Shown: positions 1 through 10,329, counted from the stretch's first letter. The stretch is 64,000 nt of DNA from Caryophanales bacterium UBA6380 (GCA_002438785.1 DJQS01000013.1:104150-168149), one strand, 5' to 3'. Numbers and translations: made by a program. Notes: a model not told the origin generated them from the letters alone.

Positions 1-1040
1 AATCTTATTTAGATATAACAACTTATGAATTTGAGGAAGATTTATTCCCTCTTATTAATAAAGTAAAAGGATTTGGATCAATACTATCTGGATATTTAAA
101 TAATAATGGTGTTATTGGGTTTTATGTTAGTGGTCTTGATGAAAATTCATTAGATAATTATTTAGAGCAATTAAATTCATTATCATATCAAGGCGATGTT
201 AATCAATATAATAATTCATATATCTATAGTTATTCATATAATCGTAATGAATTAAATATTCAGATAACTTATTATGATAAAAAGCTTAATAATAATTTAT
301 TTGATAATTATGCAATATTTTATTTTTCTCATCCTGGAGATATTGATAAAAATGTAAGTAATTGGATTAATAAGCAAAGTAAGGGCGATAGTGAAATTAA
401 ATCATTGCCTTTAATTAATGGGGAAGGGGCCTATAGTAGTGGCTATATTATTAATAATAATAGTTTATTAGGATATACATATTATATGAGTGTATCTAAA
501 GCAATTACTACTAAAGAAGAATATATTGAAGCTATCAAAGAAACATCTTTATGGGAAATAGATAATAATAATACAACTTCAACAATGACGATATTTAATT
601 CTAAAGATAAAGTGTTTACTTTAGGAATTATTGAAGAAGATAAAGATTTGACTATTAGACTTATTTATAATTACCATAAAGATTTAGAAAAACCTAGTTT
701 AACTGATGTTATGAAATATGTGAATTATCGATTAGGAACAGGCGATAACTTCCTTGTTCCAGGGTTAGATAAAATTATTAATGGTAGTAAAGATATTCAA
801 TTAGAAGAATATTATGATGGAGACTATGATCGAGTAATAATTTATTTACCACTTAGTAATTATAACCAATATATATCTTATGAAAATATATTTGTTGAAG
901 CATTTACTAATTCTGAAGATTTTAAAAATATTGGAACAAATAGTGATGGATCTGTTACTTTCTATCAAGAGAAAAATAATGGTGTTATTAGTTATTATGC
1001 AGGCTTGTCTAGCTATTACATAATAGGATTATATAAATAA
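1..1040 (+). CDS. 3' part of an unrecognised protein, probably extracytoplasmic (start outside window)
   Basis: The reading frame is open from base 3 to the TAA at 1038-1040, so the gene begins upstream of the window; an internal ATG or TTG near 405 is not its real start. About 345 residues are visible, rich in Asn, Tyr, Ser, Asp and Ile, without a transmembrane segment or a motif I recognise. It is followed after 13 bases by three genes for lipoproteins on the same strand, so a secreted or lipid-anchored product from the same operon is likely, but the signal peptide that would show this is not in view. Function unknown. Confidence 0.75.
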   Translation, partial: SYLDITTYEFEEDLFPLINKVKGFGSILSGYLNNNGVIGFYVSGLDENSLDNYLEQLNSLSYQGDVNQYNNSYIYSYSYNRNELNIQITYYDKKLNNNLFDNYAIFYFSHPGDIDKNVSNWINKQSKGDSEIKSLPLINGEGAYSSGYIINNNSLLGYTYYMSVSKAITTKEEYIEAIKETSLWEIDNNNTTSTMTIFNSKDKVFTLGIIEEDKDLTIRLIYNYHKDLEKPSLTDVMKYVNYRLGTGDNFLVPGLDKIINGSKDIQLEEYYDGDYDRVIIYLPLSNYNQYISYENIFVEAFTNSEDFKNIGTNSDGSVTFYQEKNNGVISYYAGLSSYYIIGLYK

Positions 1041-1053
1041 AATGGAGGCAAAT

Positions 1054-2931
1054 ATGAAAAAAAGATTATTGGTTTATTCTTTATTAACTTGTTCGTTATT
1101 ATTTAGTTGTAATAAAGACTATCAAGGTTTAGTTGATAATGGGCAAATTACTTTATCATCTAGTTCATTAGTATTAAAAGTTGGTGAAGAACTTACCTTA
1201 AAAACTAATTTAAATAGTGATAAGGTTGTTTATTCTTCAAGTAATGAAATGATTGCTAAAGTTAATGAAGATGGAGTTGTAAAAGGAATTAAAGTTGGAG
1301 AAGTAGTAATTACTGCAGCAATTAAAGATAATTTAAAATATAAGTCAAAATTAACCTTGAATGTTGTTGATGATAATTATAGTAATGTTACTGATTCAAA
1401 AAAAGAACTAATTATTAATAGTGCTCCTAATGTTACTTCGTTTGAACAAGGTTCTTATTTTGATTTAACTGGTTTAAAAGTAAGTTTAAAAGAAACTTTT
1501 TTAGATGGAAGTGTTGAAATTAAAGAAATTAATGATTTTACTACTAATCCAAAAGAAGGTGAACTTTTATCAACAGTCGGAAAATATCAAGCAGTAATTT
1601 CTTATCCTGGTGCTAATAGTTTAACTTTTGAATATGAGGTTATTAGTGCTCCTAATGATGATTCCTTAGCAACTATTTTAGAAAAATTAGAATATAGTGA
1701 TAAGTATACTGTTGATGTTAGTGGGACTATTGGTAGTAATAACGTAGCTTATAAAGAATACTTTGATAGTTATTGCTATTATTTTGAAAGTGATAGTTCA
1801 AAATATGGGTATGCTTATCAAAGTAGTATTGGCGATAGTGGGACGAGTTCTTATCATTATAGGGGAGTATTCAAATATAGTTTTAATGATAATGGTGATG
1901 TTGTACCTGGATCATATGTTAGTCATACTTCATGGAGTAGATTTGATGGAGTCTCAAATTTTAATGAAATTTTTAATTATGAAATCGCTCCTCATAGAAA
2001 AGTTAATGGTTTATTTACTATTAATGATTCAGAAACCAATAAGAATTTAATGTCTTATCTTGGATTAAGTGGATATGAACAATACGTTTCCAAATTAAAA
2101 TTTAAAGTATTAAGTGAATCAGAATTTGAGGTTTATTTGACTTTATATCAAGGATTAGGAAATATCACATTTAAAGTTAGTAAAATCGATGATGAAAATG
2201 GTGTTTTGCCTAAAGTAACAGCTTATTTAGACGAGGATAAAGGTGGATTAAATACATATAAAGAAGTATTTGATGTTAAAAATGCTTTTAGTAAAAATCG
2301 ATATAAACTCGATTTAGGAAATATTAGTGTTGGTAGTATTTTAACTGTTACTTATCATATTGGTTATGCATATTATACACCAACTTATATTTATTACGAT
2401 TATGATGATCAATATCTAGCTTATTTAAATAGCGTTAAAGAAGAAGATGATCCTACTTATGTTGATACTGGCAAATTCTATAACGAAACTGAGGAAAAAG
2501 TCTATAATTTTACAGTTAATAAGGTTAATGGAGTTGATACTTTTACTTTGGGTGAAGTTGATGATGATTATAGTAGCTGGTATACTTTTCCAGAATATTG
2601 TAAATATTTTATTGAAGCTGATATTTTTGATGAAGATAATCTAGATTTATTCAGTTATGATAAATTAAATTTTGATGGTACTGACAAATCTTTATATTTA
2701 TTGACTGATACTGAATTAGCTACTGACTTTGGAAGTTATATTGGTACAAGTTATACAGGTTATGGTGTTGGATTTACTGATTTTAAATATGCTAGCGACA
2801 ATGAATCACTAACTGAATTAGGTTTATATTACTTTTTTGTTTATAGTGGTAGCATTTACTATAGTTTGTACGTATTTAGTGATTTTGGTACAGCTAAATC
2901 TAATGTTGTTGAAAGTTATTTAACTAAATAA
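1054..2931 (+). CDS. Lipoprotein with bacterial Ig-like (Big_2) domain
   Basis: About 625 residues. I chose ATG 1054 over the in-frame ATG 1042 because a GGAGG at 1045-1049 lies just before 1054 and would lie inside the longer version. Residues 1-19 form a lipoprotein signal peptide ending in LLFSC with Cys19 as the lipidation site. Residues about 30-105 look like a Big_2 Ig-like domain (pattern S-S-x-L-x-L-K-V-G-E, then a V-V-K-G-I-K-V-G-E-V strand). About 120-195 resemble a second Ig-like fold of the group that often follows Big domains. The remaining 400 residues are Tyr/Asp/Ser-rich and unrecognised. It is probably a surface-exposed adhesion or binding protein, one of a tandem set running to 7718. 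Confidence 0.8.
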   Translation: MKKRLLVYSLLTCSLLFSCNKDYQGLVDNGQITLSSSSLVLKVGEELTLKTNLNSDKVVYSSSNEMIAKVNEDGVVKGIKVGEVVITAAIKDNLKYKSKLTLNVVDDNYSNVTDSKKELIINSAPNVTSFEQGSYFDLTGLKVSLKETFLDGSVEIKEINDFTTNPKEGELLSTVGKYQAVISYPGANSLTFEYEVISAPNDDSLATILEKLEYSDKYTVDVSGTIGSNNVAYKEYFDSYCYYFESDSSKYGYAYQSSIGDSGTSSYHYRGVFKYSFNDNGDVVPGSYVSHTSWSRFDGVSNFNEIFNYEIAPHRKVNGLFTINDSETNKNLMSYLGLSGYEQYVSKLKFKVLSESEFEVYLTLYQGLGNITFKVSKIDDENGVLPKVTAYLDEDKGGLNTYKEVFDVKNAFSKNRYKLDLGNISVGSILTVTYHIGYAYYTPTYIYYDYDDQYLAYLNSVKEEDDPTYVDTGKFYNETEEKVYNFTVNKVNGVDTFTLGEVDDDYSSWYTFPEYCKYFIEADIFDEDNLDLFSYDKLNFDGTDKSLYLLTDTELATDFGSYIGTSYTGYGVGFTDFKYASDNESLTELGLYYFFVYSGSIYYSLYVFSDFGTAKSNVVESYLTK

Positions 2932-2944
2932 GGAGATTATGATA

Positions 2945-5269
2945 ATGAAAAATAGAGGAGTGTTTATTTTATCGCTTACTTTACTTGCTAGTTCATTGCT
3001 TTATTCATGTACTGATAGTGTAGAAGAAGCTTTAAAATCAAATTTTGGTATATTAATTCAAGGTGCTAGTGACTTGTATTTAGGTAAAAGCTTGCAACTT
3101 TCAGCTAAAAATTCTACTTTAGATGATTCTTTAGTGTGGAGTAGTAGCGATGAAAGTGTAGCAAGTGTCAGTGATACTGGATTGGTTAAAGGACTAAAAG
3201 AAGGGAGCGTTATTATTAAATGTAGTAGTAAGAAACATTCATATTCTTTTGATGAAGTTAGCTTAAAAGTTATCGATGGAAGTAAAATTAATTATAAAGT
3301 AACATTTAAAAATTATGATGGATCAGTTTTAGAAGAAACTACTGTTCATGGAGGGGAAATTGCTACTTATTTAGGAGAAACTCCAACTAGACCTTCTAGC
3401 GATGTTAAAAATTATACTTTTTTGGGTTGGGATAAAGATCTTAACGAATCAATTAATGAAGACACAACATTTGTTGCACAATATGGAGAGTCTAACATTG
3501 ACTTTAATTCATATGCATTTTATTTATTAACTGGACCAGAGGAATTTGCTGGCAAATATTTAGCGTATTATAAAGGAAATGAAGAAGAAGTTAATTTACC
3601 AACTTCTTATAATTATCGCGATGTTATTGGAATTTATGATGGTTCATTTTCAAATAATACAACTGTAAAAACTATTAATATTCCAGAAAGTTATGTCTAT
3701 ATAGGAGCTAAGGCTTTTTATGGATGTGCTAATTTAACTCACATAAATTTACCTCCTAAACTTGTAGTTTTAGGCGAAGCTGCATTTTATAATTGTACTT
3801 CTTTATTAACTGTTAAAATTCCTGAAACTATAACAACAATAACTCAGCAATGTTTTTCAAATTGTCCAAATTTAGTCTCAGTAAATATCTCAGATAAAGT
3901 GACATCTATTCAAGACTATGCTTTTTCAAATTGTCCAAATTTAGTTATAAAATCATTACCTTCTAGCTTAAAAACAATAGGTGATAGTGCATTTTATAAA
4001 TGTAACAAATTTAGTGGAAACATTGAGTTTCCAAATGATTTAGATAGTGTAGGACCTTTTGCATTTAGTCAAACAAGTATTACTGGTATAACGATAAATG
4101 CTAAATTGACTAATTTTTCTAGTAGTGCAGCTTTAGGCGCTAGAAGTCTTACTACTATTAAAGTTAATGAAGAAAATGCAAATTATAAAGCAATAGATGA
4201 TGTTTTATATGATAAAAATGGAACGACTTTATTTCTTATAGCCCCTAATAATACTCGAGAAGTTAATATTGCTGAAGGTGTAACAACGATTAAATCATAT
4301 TCAAGTTCATTTTCAAAAGCTACAAAAGTTACATTTCCTAAATCATTAAGCTTAATTGAAAGCAATGGACTCGGAACTTCTTATATTAAAGAGTTTGTCT
4401 TTAATGAAGAAATGGATGGTTCTAAATTAGTTATGGAAGAATATGCTTTTTCTGATTGTTATGAATTAACTTCATTTAGTGTTCCTGATGGTGTAATTAA
4501 ATTACCAAGATATTTCTTATATGGATCAAGTAAACTAGTGACTTTAAATATTCCTGACACAGTTTTAAGTATTGGTGAATGTGCTTTCAGTGATACAGCT
4601 ATAACTGAATTTAAAATTCCAGAAAATTTTAAAACTATACCAGAGCGATTATTAGATGGAACAAATGTTAAAGAAATTGTCATTCCGAAAAATGTTGAAA
4701 GTATTGAAACATATGCATTTAGTGATTTGAAAGAATTAACAAAAGTAACATTTACTAATTCAAAAGGTATCACTTACATGGATTATGGCGTGTTTAATGG
4801 TTGCAGTAAATTAAGTGAAATAGTTGGTGATTTTCCACTTATTGATGTTAAAAGCTCAATTGATTTAGTTGAATTTCCATTTGGTACATTAGAAGGTACT
4901 GCTATTGAAAATTTCAAACTTCCAGATGGTTATCAAGAGATTTCAAATTTTGCTTTTAAAGATTGTACAAAATTGAAAGATATTTATTTACCAGCAAGTT
5001 TACATAGAGTTGACAAATGGGTGTTTGAAAATACTGCTCTTGAACATATCTATTTTGGCGGCACCAAAGAAGAATTTGCAAAAGTTTTAACTAAACTTGA
5101 TACTGATGATGAAGAATCATTATATGGTACAGTTTATGATGATGATGAAGACGTTTTAGAAGAAAAGAAGAGTTATAATATATTAAATAAATTATATGCT
5201 GAAGATAAAGTTACTTATAATTCTAAATATAGTGAAGTAGACTTTTCTAAAACTTCTACAACAAAATAA
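2945..5269 (+). CDS. BspA-like LRR_5 surface lipoprotein with Big_2 domain
   Basis: About 774 residues. GGAG at 2932-2935 sits nine bases before ATG 2945 but only three before ATG 2939, so 2945 is preferred. A signal peptide ends in LLYSC (Cys22). Residues about 35-110 form a Big_2 Ig-like domain, and about 118-185 resemble one Listeria/Bacteroides (InlB B-type) repeat with a Y-T-F-L-G-W-D core. From about 190 to 740 follow LRR_5/BspA repeats of about 23 residues (I-x-x-x-A-F-x-x-C-x-x-L). One 24-base stretch is repeated exactly at 3853-3876 and 3922-3945, one repeat unit (69 bases) apart, suggesting growth by repeat duplication. It has the same architecture as the next gene. Probable role: adhesion to host or other cells; the ligand cannot be read from sequence. 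Confidence 0.88.
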   Translation: MKNRGVFILSLTLLASSLLYSCTDSVEEALKSNFGILIQGASDLYLGKSLQLSAKNSTLDDSLVWSSSDESVASVSDTGLVKGLKEGSVIIKCSSKKHSYSFDEVSLKVIDGSKINYKVTFKNYDGSVLEETTVHGGEIATYLGETPTRPSSDVKNYTFLGWDKDLNESINEDTTFVAQYGESNIDFNSYAFYLLTGPEEFAGKYLAYYKGNEEEVNLPTSYNYRDVIGIYDGSFSNNTTVKTINIPESYVYIGAKAFYGCANLTHINLPPKLVVLGEAAFYNCTSLLTVKIPETITTITQQCFSNCPNLVSVNISDKVTSIQDYAFSNCPNLVIKSLPSSLKTIGDSAFYKCNKFSGNIEFPNDLDSVGPFAFSQTSITGITINAKLTNFSSSAALGARSLTTIKVNEENANYKAIDDVLYDKNGTTLFLIAPNNTREVNIAEGVTTIKSYSSSFSKATKVTFPKSLSLIESNGLGTSYIKEFVFNEEMDGSKLVMEEYAFSDCYELTSFSVPDGVIKLPRYFLYGSSKLVTLNIPDTVLSIGECAFSDTAITEFKIPENFKTIPERLLDGTNVKEIVIPKNVESIETYAFSDLKELTKVTFTNSKGITYMDYGVFNGCSKLSEIVGDFPLIDVKSSIDLVEFPFGTLEGTAIENFKLPDGYQEISNFAFKDCTKLKDIYLPASLHRVDKWVFENTALEHIYFGGTKEEFAKVLTKLDTDDEESLYGTVYDDDEDVLEEKKSYNILNKLYAEDKVTYNSKYSEVDFSKTSTTK

Positions 5270-5282
5270 TGGGGTAGTTATT

Positions 5283-7718
5283 ATGATAGGAAAAAAATTA
5301 TTAAGTGGATTATTTTTATTTACTGCTTTAGGCTTAGTTTCTTGCAGTGAAACAATTGATATAGGGAAATATTTTGATTATAAAGAAACAAATAAAGAAG
5401 CAACATTAACTCTAAAAGGAGTTAGCAGTTTATATGTTAATGAACAAAGTCGAGTTTATGTTGAAGTTAGTAATTCATCTCTTACAAAAGTTAATTTTAC
5501 AAGCAGTGATGAAAATATTTTAACTATTGATCAAACTGGCTTAATGAAAGCATTGAAAGTTGGTAAAGTAACTATCGAAGCATCATTAAGTAAAAATTTA
5601 GTTAAAACATTAAATGTTGAAGTAAAAGAAAAATCTATTGATTCATATGATGTTAGATTTGTTGATTATGATGGAACTTTATTATATGAAACATTTGTTA
5701 AGCCAAATGAAAGTGCAACATATGTTGGTAATGAACCTAAAAGATCATCAAATTTCGAAAGAGCTTTTATTTTTAAAGGGTGGGATAAAGATTTTTCTCA
5801 TGTTACAAGTGATTTATTAGTAAAAGCAACATATACTGAAGTTAATAATACAGAATTTGTTTTTACACCAGTTTCAGCAGGTGGCGAAGAAGGTTATATG
5901 CTGTATTACTATTTAGGTAATGATAAAAAAATTGTAATTCCTGATTCTTATCAAAATAAACCTGTAACTAGAATAGATACTGCGGCTTTTTCTTATGCTA
6001 AAAATTTAGAAGAAATTACATTTCCAGATTCGATTAATGAATTGGGTGATAGTTTATTTTATGGAAATACTACGATAAAAGAAGTAAACATTCCTGATTC
6101 AGTCTATGAAATTGGAAGTGGAATGTTTGAAGATTGTGTTTCGCTAAATAAAGTTACTTTACCTGAAGGAATGACTATTTTACCAGAAGATACATTTTAT
6201 GGATGCACGAGTTTAAAGGAAATAATTCTACCTTCTACCGTTTCAAAAATTGCTGATAATGCTTTTAAAGATTGTTCTTCACTTCAAACATTAAATTTCA
6301 AAAAAGAAGATATGCTAGTTGAAATTGGCGAAAGTACATTTGAAAATACTGGGTTTACTTCATTTACCTTGCCTATAAATGTAACTATTTTGGGTGAAAG
6401 TGCCTTTTCTGATTGTACAAAGTTAACTTCTTTTGTTTGGAATGATAAACTTAATTCTACAAGCCGATATTTATTTGATGGGTGCTCTAATCTAAGTAGT
6501 TTTACTTTTAAAGATGTATTAAATACTATTGAATATCGTACATTTCTTAATAATGGTTTTGAAACTTTTACATTACCTGATACTGTAACATCAGTTAAAG
6601 AAAAGGCTTTTTCTGGAAACGAGAAATTAACTACATTTGTTTGGAATAAAAACGTAACAGAAATTCCTAGTGGATGTTTTGATAGTTGTTCAGAATTAAC
6701 TTCTTTTTCTGGAAATGATAATGTTACAAGTATTGGAAGTAGTAGTTTTTATGGTACTGCATTTAGTAAAATTGATGGAACAAATTTATTAAAAAGTAAA
6801 GTAACAACTATTGGATCAAATGCTTTTTTTGGTGGAACAAAATTATTAGAAGTTACTATTCCTAAAAATGTAACTACTATTGAATCTCAAGCCTTTAGAA
6901 ATAATAAACTTTTAACTAAAGTAACTATTGAAGAGGGTGTTACTACTATTGGCGCAAACGCTTTTGCTGCTTGTCCTAATTTGACTAGCATCACATTCCC
7001 TAATTCATTAGTTAGTTATGGAACAACTTCTACTGGCATGTTTACTGATAGTTTTTCAGTCGAATCAATTAATTTAGGTAATAATGTTAAAAATTATAAA
7101 AGCGTGGATGGCGTTGTTTATACTAAAGATGGATCAACATTATTTGAATACCCTTTAGGTAATAAATCAACATCATATAAAATTATTGATGGAGCAACAA
7201 AAATTGGTAATGGAGCTTTTGCTGGTGCTAAATATCTTAAAAGTATTGATTTTAATAAAGTTACAACAATAGGGTCTGATATTTTAGCTTCAAGTTATGG
7301 AGATGGCTCTAGTATAATTGAAAATATAACTACTCCAGAAACTCTTACATCATTGAGCTCCTCGTTTGGTTATAGTAAATATTTAGAAACTTTAGATTTA
7401 TCGTTATCTATTAAATTAAAAGCTGTACCAAATTCATTAGCAAGAAATTGCTTAAAATTAGTAGAGGTTAAATTACCAACTACGATTGAAAAAATTAACT
7501 CTAATGCCTTTGGAAATTGTTCAAATTTAACTAGTATCAATTTGCCTAGTAAAATTAGAAGTATTGGAAGCAATGCTTTTAAAGGAGCTAATAAATTAAT
7601 AGCAACTTTTGATGGTACGATAGCTGATTTTTATGGATTAGGTGATGATGCTATTGGAAGCAATGCTTTTGCTAGTGGTGCTATTGTTAGATGTAAAGAT
7701 GGCGATATAAAATATTAA
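5283..7718 (+). CDS. BspA-like LRR_5 surface lipoprotein with Big_2 domain (tandem paralogue)
   Basis: 811 residues, starting at ATG 5283 with a GGGG-type ribosome site eight bases upstream. The signal peptide ends in LGLVSC (Cys21). The domain order matches the preceding gene: Big_2 Ig-like domain at about 40-115, one InlB-B-like unit at about 120-185 (F-I-F-K-G-W-D), then LRR_5/BspA repeats to the C terminus, with many copies of the I-G-x-x-A-F core. Repeats late in the protein share the segment IGSNAF several times. It is the last gene of the lipoprotein cluster and is followed by a clear terminator. It probably arose by tandem duplication with the upstream gene and then diverged. Ligand unknown. 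Confidence 0.88.
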   Translation: MIGKKLLSGLFLFTALGLVSCSETIDIGKYFDYKETNKEATLTLKGVSSLYVNEQSRVYVEVSNSSLTKVNFTSSDENILTIDQTGLMKALKVGKVTIEASLSKNLVKTLNVEVKEKSIDSYDVRFVDYDGTLLYETFVKPNESATYVGNEPKRSSNFERAFIFKGWDKDFSHVTSDLLVKATYTEVNNTEFVFTPVSAGGEEGYMLYYYLGNDKKIVIPDSYQNKPVTRIDTAAFSYAKNLEEITFPDSINELGDSLFYGNTTIKEVNIPDSVYEIGSGMFEDCVSLNKVTLPEGMTILPEDTFYGCTSLKEIILPSTVSKIADNAFKDCSSLQTLNFKKEDMLVEIGESTFENTGFTSFTLPINVTILGESAFSDCTKLTSFVWNDKLNSTSRYLFDGCSNLSSFTFKDVLNTIEYRTFLNNGFETFTLPDTVTSVKEKAFSGNEKLTTFVWNKNVTEIPSGCFDSCSELTSFSGNDNVTSIGSSSFYGTAFSKIDGTNLLKSKVTTIGSNAFFGGTKLLEVTIPKNVTTIESQAFRNNKLLTKVTIEEGVTTIGANAFAACPNLTSITFPNSLVSYGTTSTGMFTDSFSVESINLGNNVKNYKSVDGVVYTKDGSTLFEYPLGNKSTSYKIIDGATKIGNGAFAGAKYLKSIDFNKVTTIGSDILASSYGDGSSIIENITTPETLTSLSSSFGYSKYLETLDLSLSIKLKAVPNSLARNCLKLVEVKLPTTIEKINSNAFGNCSNLTSINLPSKIRSIGSNAFKGANKLIATFDGTIADFYGLGDDAIGSNAFASGAIVRCKDGDIKY

Positions 7719-7730
7719 TTAATTTATATA

Positions 7731-7780
7731 AAAAAGTGTAGTTTTTACAAAAAACCTTGTAGAACTACACTTTTTATTTT
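7731..7780 (+). terminator. Rho-independent terminator of the lipoprotein cluster
   Basis: A 13-bp inverted repeat (7731-7743 AAAAAGTGTAGTT against 7763-7775 AACTACACTTTTT) with a 19-base loop ends in a T-rich tract, 12 bases after the stop codon of the last lipoprotein gene. Confidence 0.85.
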
Positions 7781-7850
7781 GAATTATTTTTAATTATAAA
7801 TTTAAAATGATTATTTTAATTAATTACTTTTATAAAGTATTAATTTTATT

Positions 7851-7856
7851 TATAAT
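7851..7856 (+). promoter_or_regulatory. -10 box (TATAAT) six bases before the GH3 start codon
   Basis: A consensus TATAAT ends six bases before ATG 7863, which puts the expected transcription start at the start codon itself. No Shine-Dalgarno sequence precedes the gene. No good -35 box lies at 17 bp spacing. This is one of eight such arrangements in the window, read as a promoter for a leaderless mRNA. Confidence 0.55.
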
Positions 7857-7862
7857 TAAAGT

Positions 7863-10283
7863 ATGAGAAAAATAGCAAATAATTTTATTAATAATGAATT
7901 TAGTTTAACAAAAGAAGCTGCTATTGAAAGTATGGTTTTATTAATCAATAAAGATAATACTTTACCTTTAGATATTAATAAAACAATTTCACTTTATGGA
8001 GGAGGGAGTGTTAATACTTTTAAAGGTGGTACAGGTAGTGGAGATGTTAATGTTTTTCATAGTGTTAGCATTTATGAAGGATTAAAATTTAAAGGTTTTA
8101 AAATTAATAATGAATTTAATTTAAATAATTACTTAAATAAATTAAATGGTGAAATCAAAAGAAGAGATAAAAAATTAAAAGAATTAACTAAAGGTATAAA
8201 TCCTTTTAATTATGAAGAAATGTATACTGCAATTGCTATTGCACCTGAAAATTACATATTGGATACTAAATTAACTAAAAATGATTTAGTTAATTTAGAT
8301 ATTTTGGATTTAGCAATCTATGTTATTTCACGACAAGCTGGTGAAGGAAAAGATCGTCAATTAATTAAAGGTGACTATTATTTATCTGATGTTGAAATGG
8401 AAAATTTACAATTTTTAAAAGATAATTTTAAGAAATTAATTGTAATTTTAAATACAGGTTCGCCTTTAGATACCACATTTATTAATTCTTTAGATGTTGA
8501 TGCTTTAATTTTATATGGACAAGCTGGAGAAAAAGGTGGATTAGCTTTAGCTGAACTTCTTAATGGAGAAAGAAATTTTAGTGGAAAACTTACATTGTCA
8601 TGGCCTAAAGATATTAATGATTTAAAAATTTCTAAATGTTATTCTTATTTAGATAATGATGTTAATAAAGAGCAATATATAGATGGAGTTTATGTTGGTT
8701 ATAGATATTATGACTCATTTAATATAAAACCACGTTTCCATTTTGGATTTGGTCTAAGTTATACATCATTTGAATTAAAATCATCTTTAAATGTTGATAA
8801 AGATAAGATAATAGTAAAGACATTAATAAGAAACATTGGATCTTATAATGGAAAAGAGGTAATTGAAGTTTATTATCGACCTTTTGATTTAATTGATGAA
8901 CCATTTCAATCATTGATTTCTTTTAAAAAATCTAAAGAATTAAAAATAAACGAAGAAGAGGAATTAATTCAAGAAATTGATGTTAGAGAATTAGCTACAT
9001 ATGATGAAAGTAAAAATTCATTAGTACTTAAAAAAGGTAAATATGGTATTTATGTAGGTAATAGTAGTAATAATTTAACTGGTTTGAAAATTATTGAAAT
9101 TGAAAAAGATGTGATTTTAAAAACTTATACAAAAATTGTACATAAAGATCTTGGATTTGAAGAAATTAAAGGAATTAATCATCAACATGAAGATAATTTA
9201 TTAGAAATTATTAAGGTTAATTTAAATTACATAAAACCTTATTTAAATAAGGATGAAGTTAAATTTGATAATAATTTAGTAAAAGACTTTATGGATGTTG
9301 ATTTATGTAATTTTGCTTTTGGTACTTTACCATTTAGAAGTAATTCAAGTGCAGGTGTTTGCGGTGAATATGATCCAGATTTATGTAAAAAATATCATAT
9401 TGATAATATATATATGGCTGATGGTCCTGCTGGATTAAGACTTTCTAAAGAATATTATAAATATCATAATGGTGACACTAAATCTGCTACATATATTCCA
9501 ATTGATTTGATTAAATCTAGATTTATTTATAAAATAGCGGATAAAATCATATGTTTATCATTTTTTAAGAAAAAGCATAAAAGATTTACAACTTGTTTTC
9601 CAAGTGCTTTAATGGTGGCTCAAAGTTTTGATTTAGATTTAACTTATAAAATTGGTGAACACATTCAAAAAGAGATGAAAGAATACAAAGTAGATATTTG
9701 GCTTGCTCCTGGTATGAATATTGTTAGACATCCTCTTGGTGGTAGAACTTTTGAATATTATAGTGAAGATCCTTTAGTTAGTGGTCTTATGGCAAGTAGT
9801 CTAAGTAACGGAGTTAGTAGCAATAATTCTCATAAGACTGTTTGCTTTAAACATTTCTGTTGTAATAGTCAAGAAGATAATCGTATGAAAAGCGATTCAA
9901 TTGTAAAAGAAAAAGCCTTACATGATATATATTTAAAAGGTTTTGAGATTGCTATTAATAAGGGTAGTAGTAGAGCGATTATGACTTCATATAATAAGTT
10001 AAATGGTGTTTATACTAATTCAAATAAAGATTTATTATTGGGTTACCTTAGACATGATTTAGGCTTTAATGGTGTAATTATGACTGATTGGAATAGTGTT
10101 GATGATAAAGATCAAGCACAAGGATATGAAGCAATTAATAATGGTACTGACATAATTATGGTTGGTAATAAAAAAATTAGAAATAATTTATATGCAAATT
10201 TATTAAGAAATAAATTAGACAAAAAAGCCTTGATTAATAGTATTTCAAGTTTAATTTCTTTAAGTAAGGAACTTAAAAAATAA
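7863..10283 (+). CDS. Circularly permuted glycoside hydrolase family 3 (beta-glucosidase-like)
   Basis: 806 residues. The two GH3 domains are present in reversed order. Residues about 15-250 match the usual C-terminal alpha/beta domain (A-A-I-E-S-M-V-L-L and the G-T-G-S-G segment), about 290-400 a fibronectin-III-like domain, and about 440-806 the TIM barrel that normally comes first. The barrel carries G-G-R-T-F-E-Y-Y-S-E-D, the K-H-F motif, and V-I-M-T-D-W with the predicted nucleophile Asp742. Permuted GH3 enzymes are known from Ruminococcus albus and Butyrivibrio fibrisolvens. No signal peptide is present, so it should act in the cytoplasm on imported beta-linked oligosaccharides. Substrate not determinable. 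It stands alone, with its own promoter and no ribosome binding site. Confidence 0.9.
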   Translation: MRKIANNFINNEFSLTKEAAIESMVLLINKDNTLPLDINKTISLYGGGSVNTFKGGTGSGDVNVFHSVSIYEGLKFKGFKINNEFNLNNYLNKLNGEIKRRDKKLKELTKGINPFNYEEMYTAIAIAPENYILDTKLTKNDLVNLDILDLAIYVISRQAGEGKDRQLIKGDYYLSDVEMENLQFLKDNFKKLIVILNTGSPLDTTFINSLDVDALILYGQAGEKGGLALAELLNGERNFSGKLTLSWPKDINDLKISKCYSYLDNDVNKEQYIDGVYVGYRYYDSFNIKPRFHFGFGLSYTSFELKSSLNVDKDKIIVKTLIRNIGSYNGKEVIEVYYRPFDLIDEPFQSLISFKKSKELKINEEEELIQEIDVRELATYDESKNSLVLKKGKYGIYVGNSSNNLTGLKIIEIEKDVILKTYTKIVHKDLGFEEIKGINHQHEDNLLEIIKVNLNYIKPYLNKDEVKFDNNLVKDFMDVDLCNFAFGTLPFRSNSSAGVCGEYDPDLCKKYHIDNIYMADGPAGLRLSKEYYKYHNGDTKSATYIPIDLIKSRFIYKIADKIICLSFFKKKHKRFTTCFPSALMVAQSFDLDLTYKIGEHIQKEMKEYKVDIWLAPGMNIVRHPLGGRTFEYYSEDPLVSGLMASSLSNGVSSNNSHKTVCFKHFCCNSQEDNRMKSDSIVKEKALHDIYLKGFEIAINKGSSRAIMTSYNKLNGVYTNSNKDLLLGYLRHDLGFNGVIMTDWNSVDDKDQAQGYEAINNGTDIIMVGNKKIRNNLYANLLRNKLDKKALINSISSLISLSKELKK

Positions 10284-10323
10284 TATTTATAATTAATTTA
10301 CATATTTCATATTAATATTAATT

Positions 10324-10329
10324 TATAAT
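10324..10329 (+). promoter_or_regulatory. -10 box (TATAAT) six bases before the flavodoxin-fusion start codon
   Basis: TATAAT at 10324-10329, six bases, then ATG 10336; no Shine-Dalgarno sequence. TTTACA at 10297-10302 is too far (21 bp) to be an ideal -35. Predicted leaderless transcript. Confidence 0.5.
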
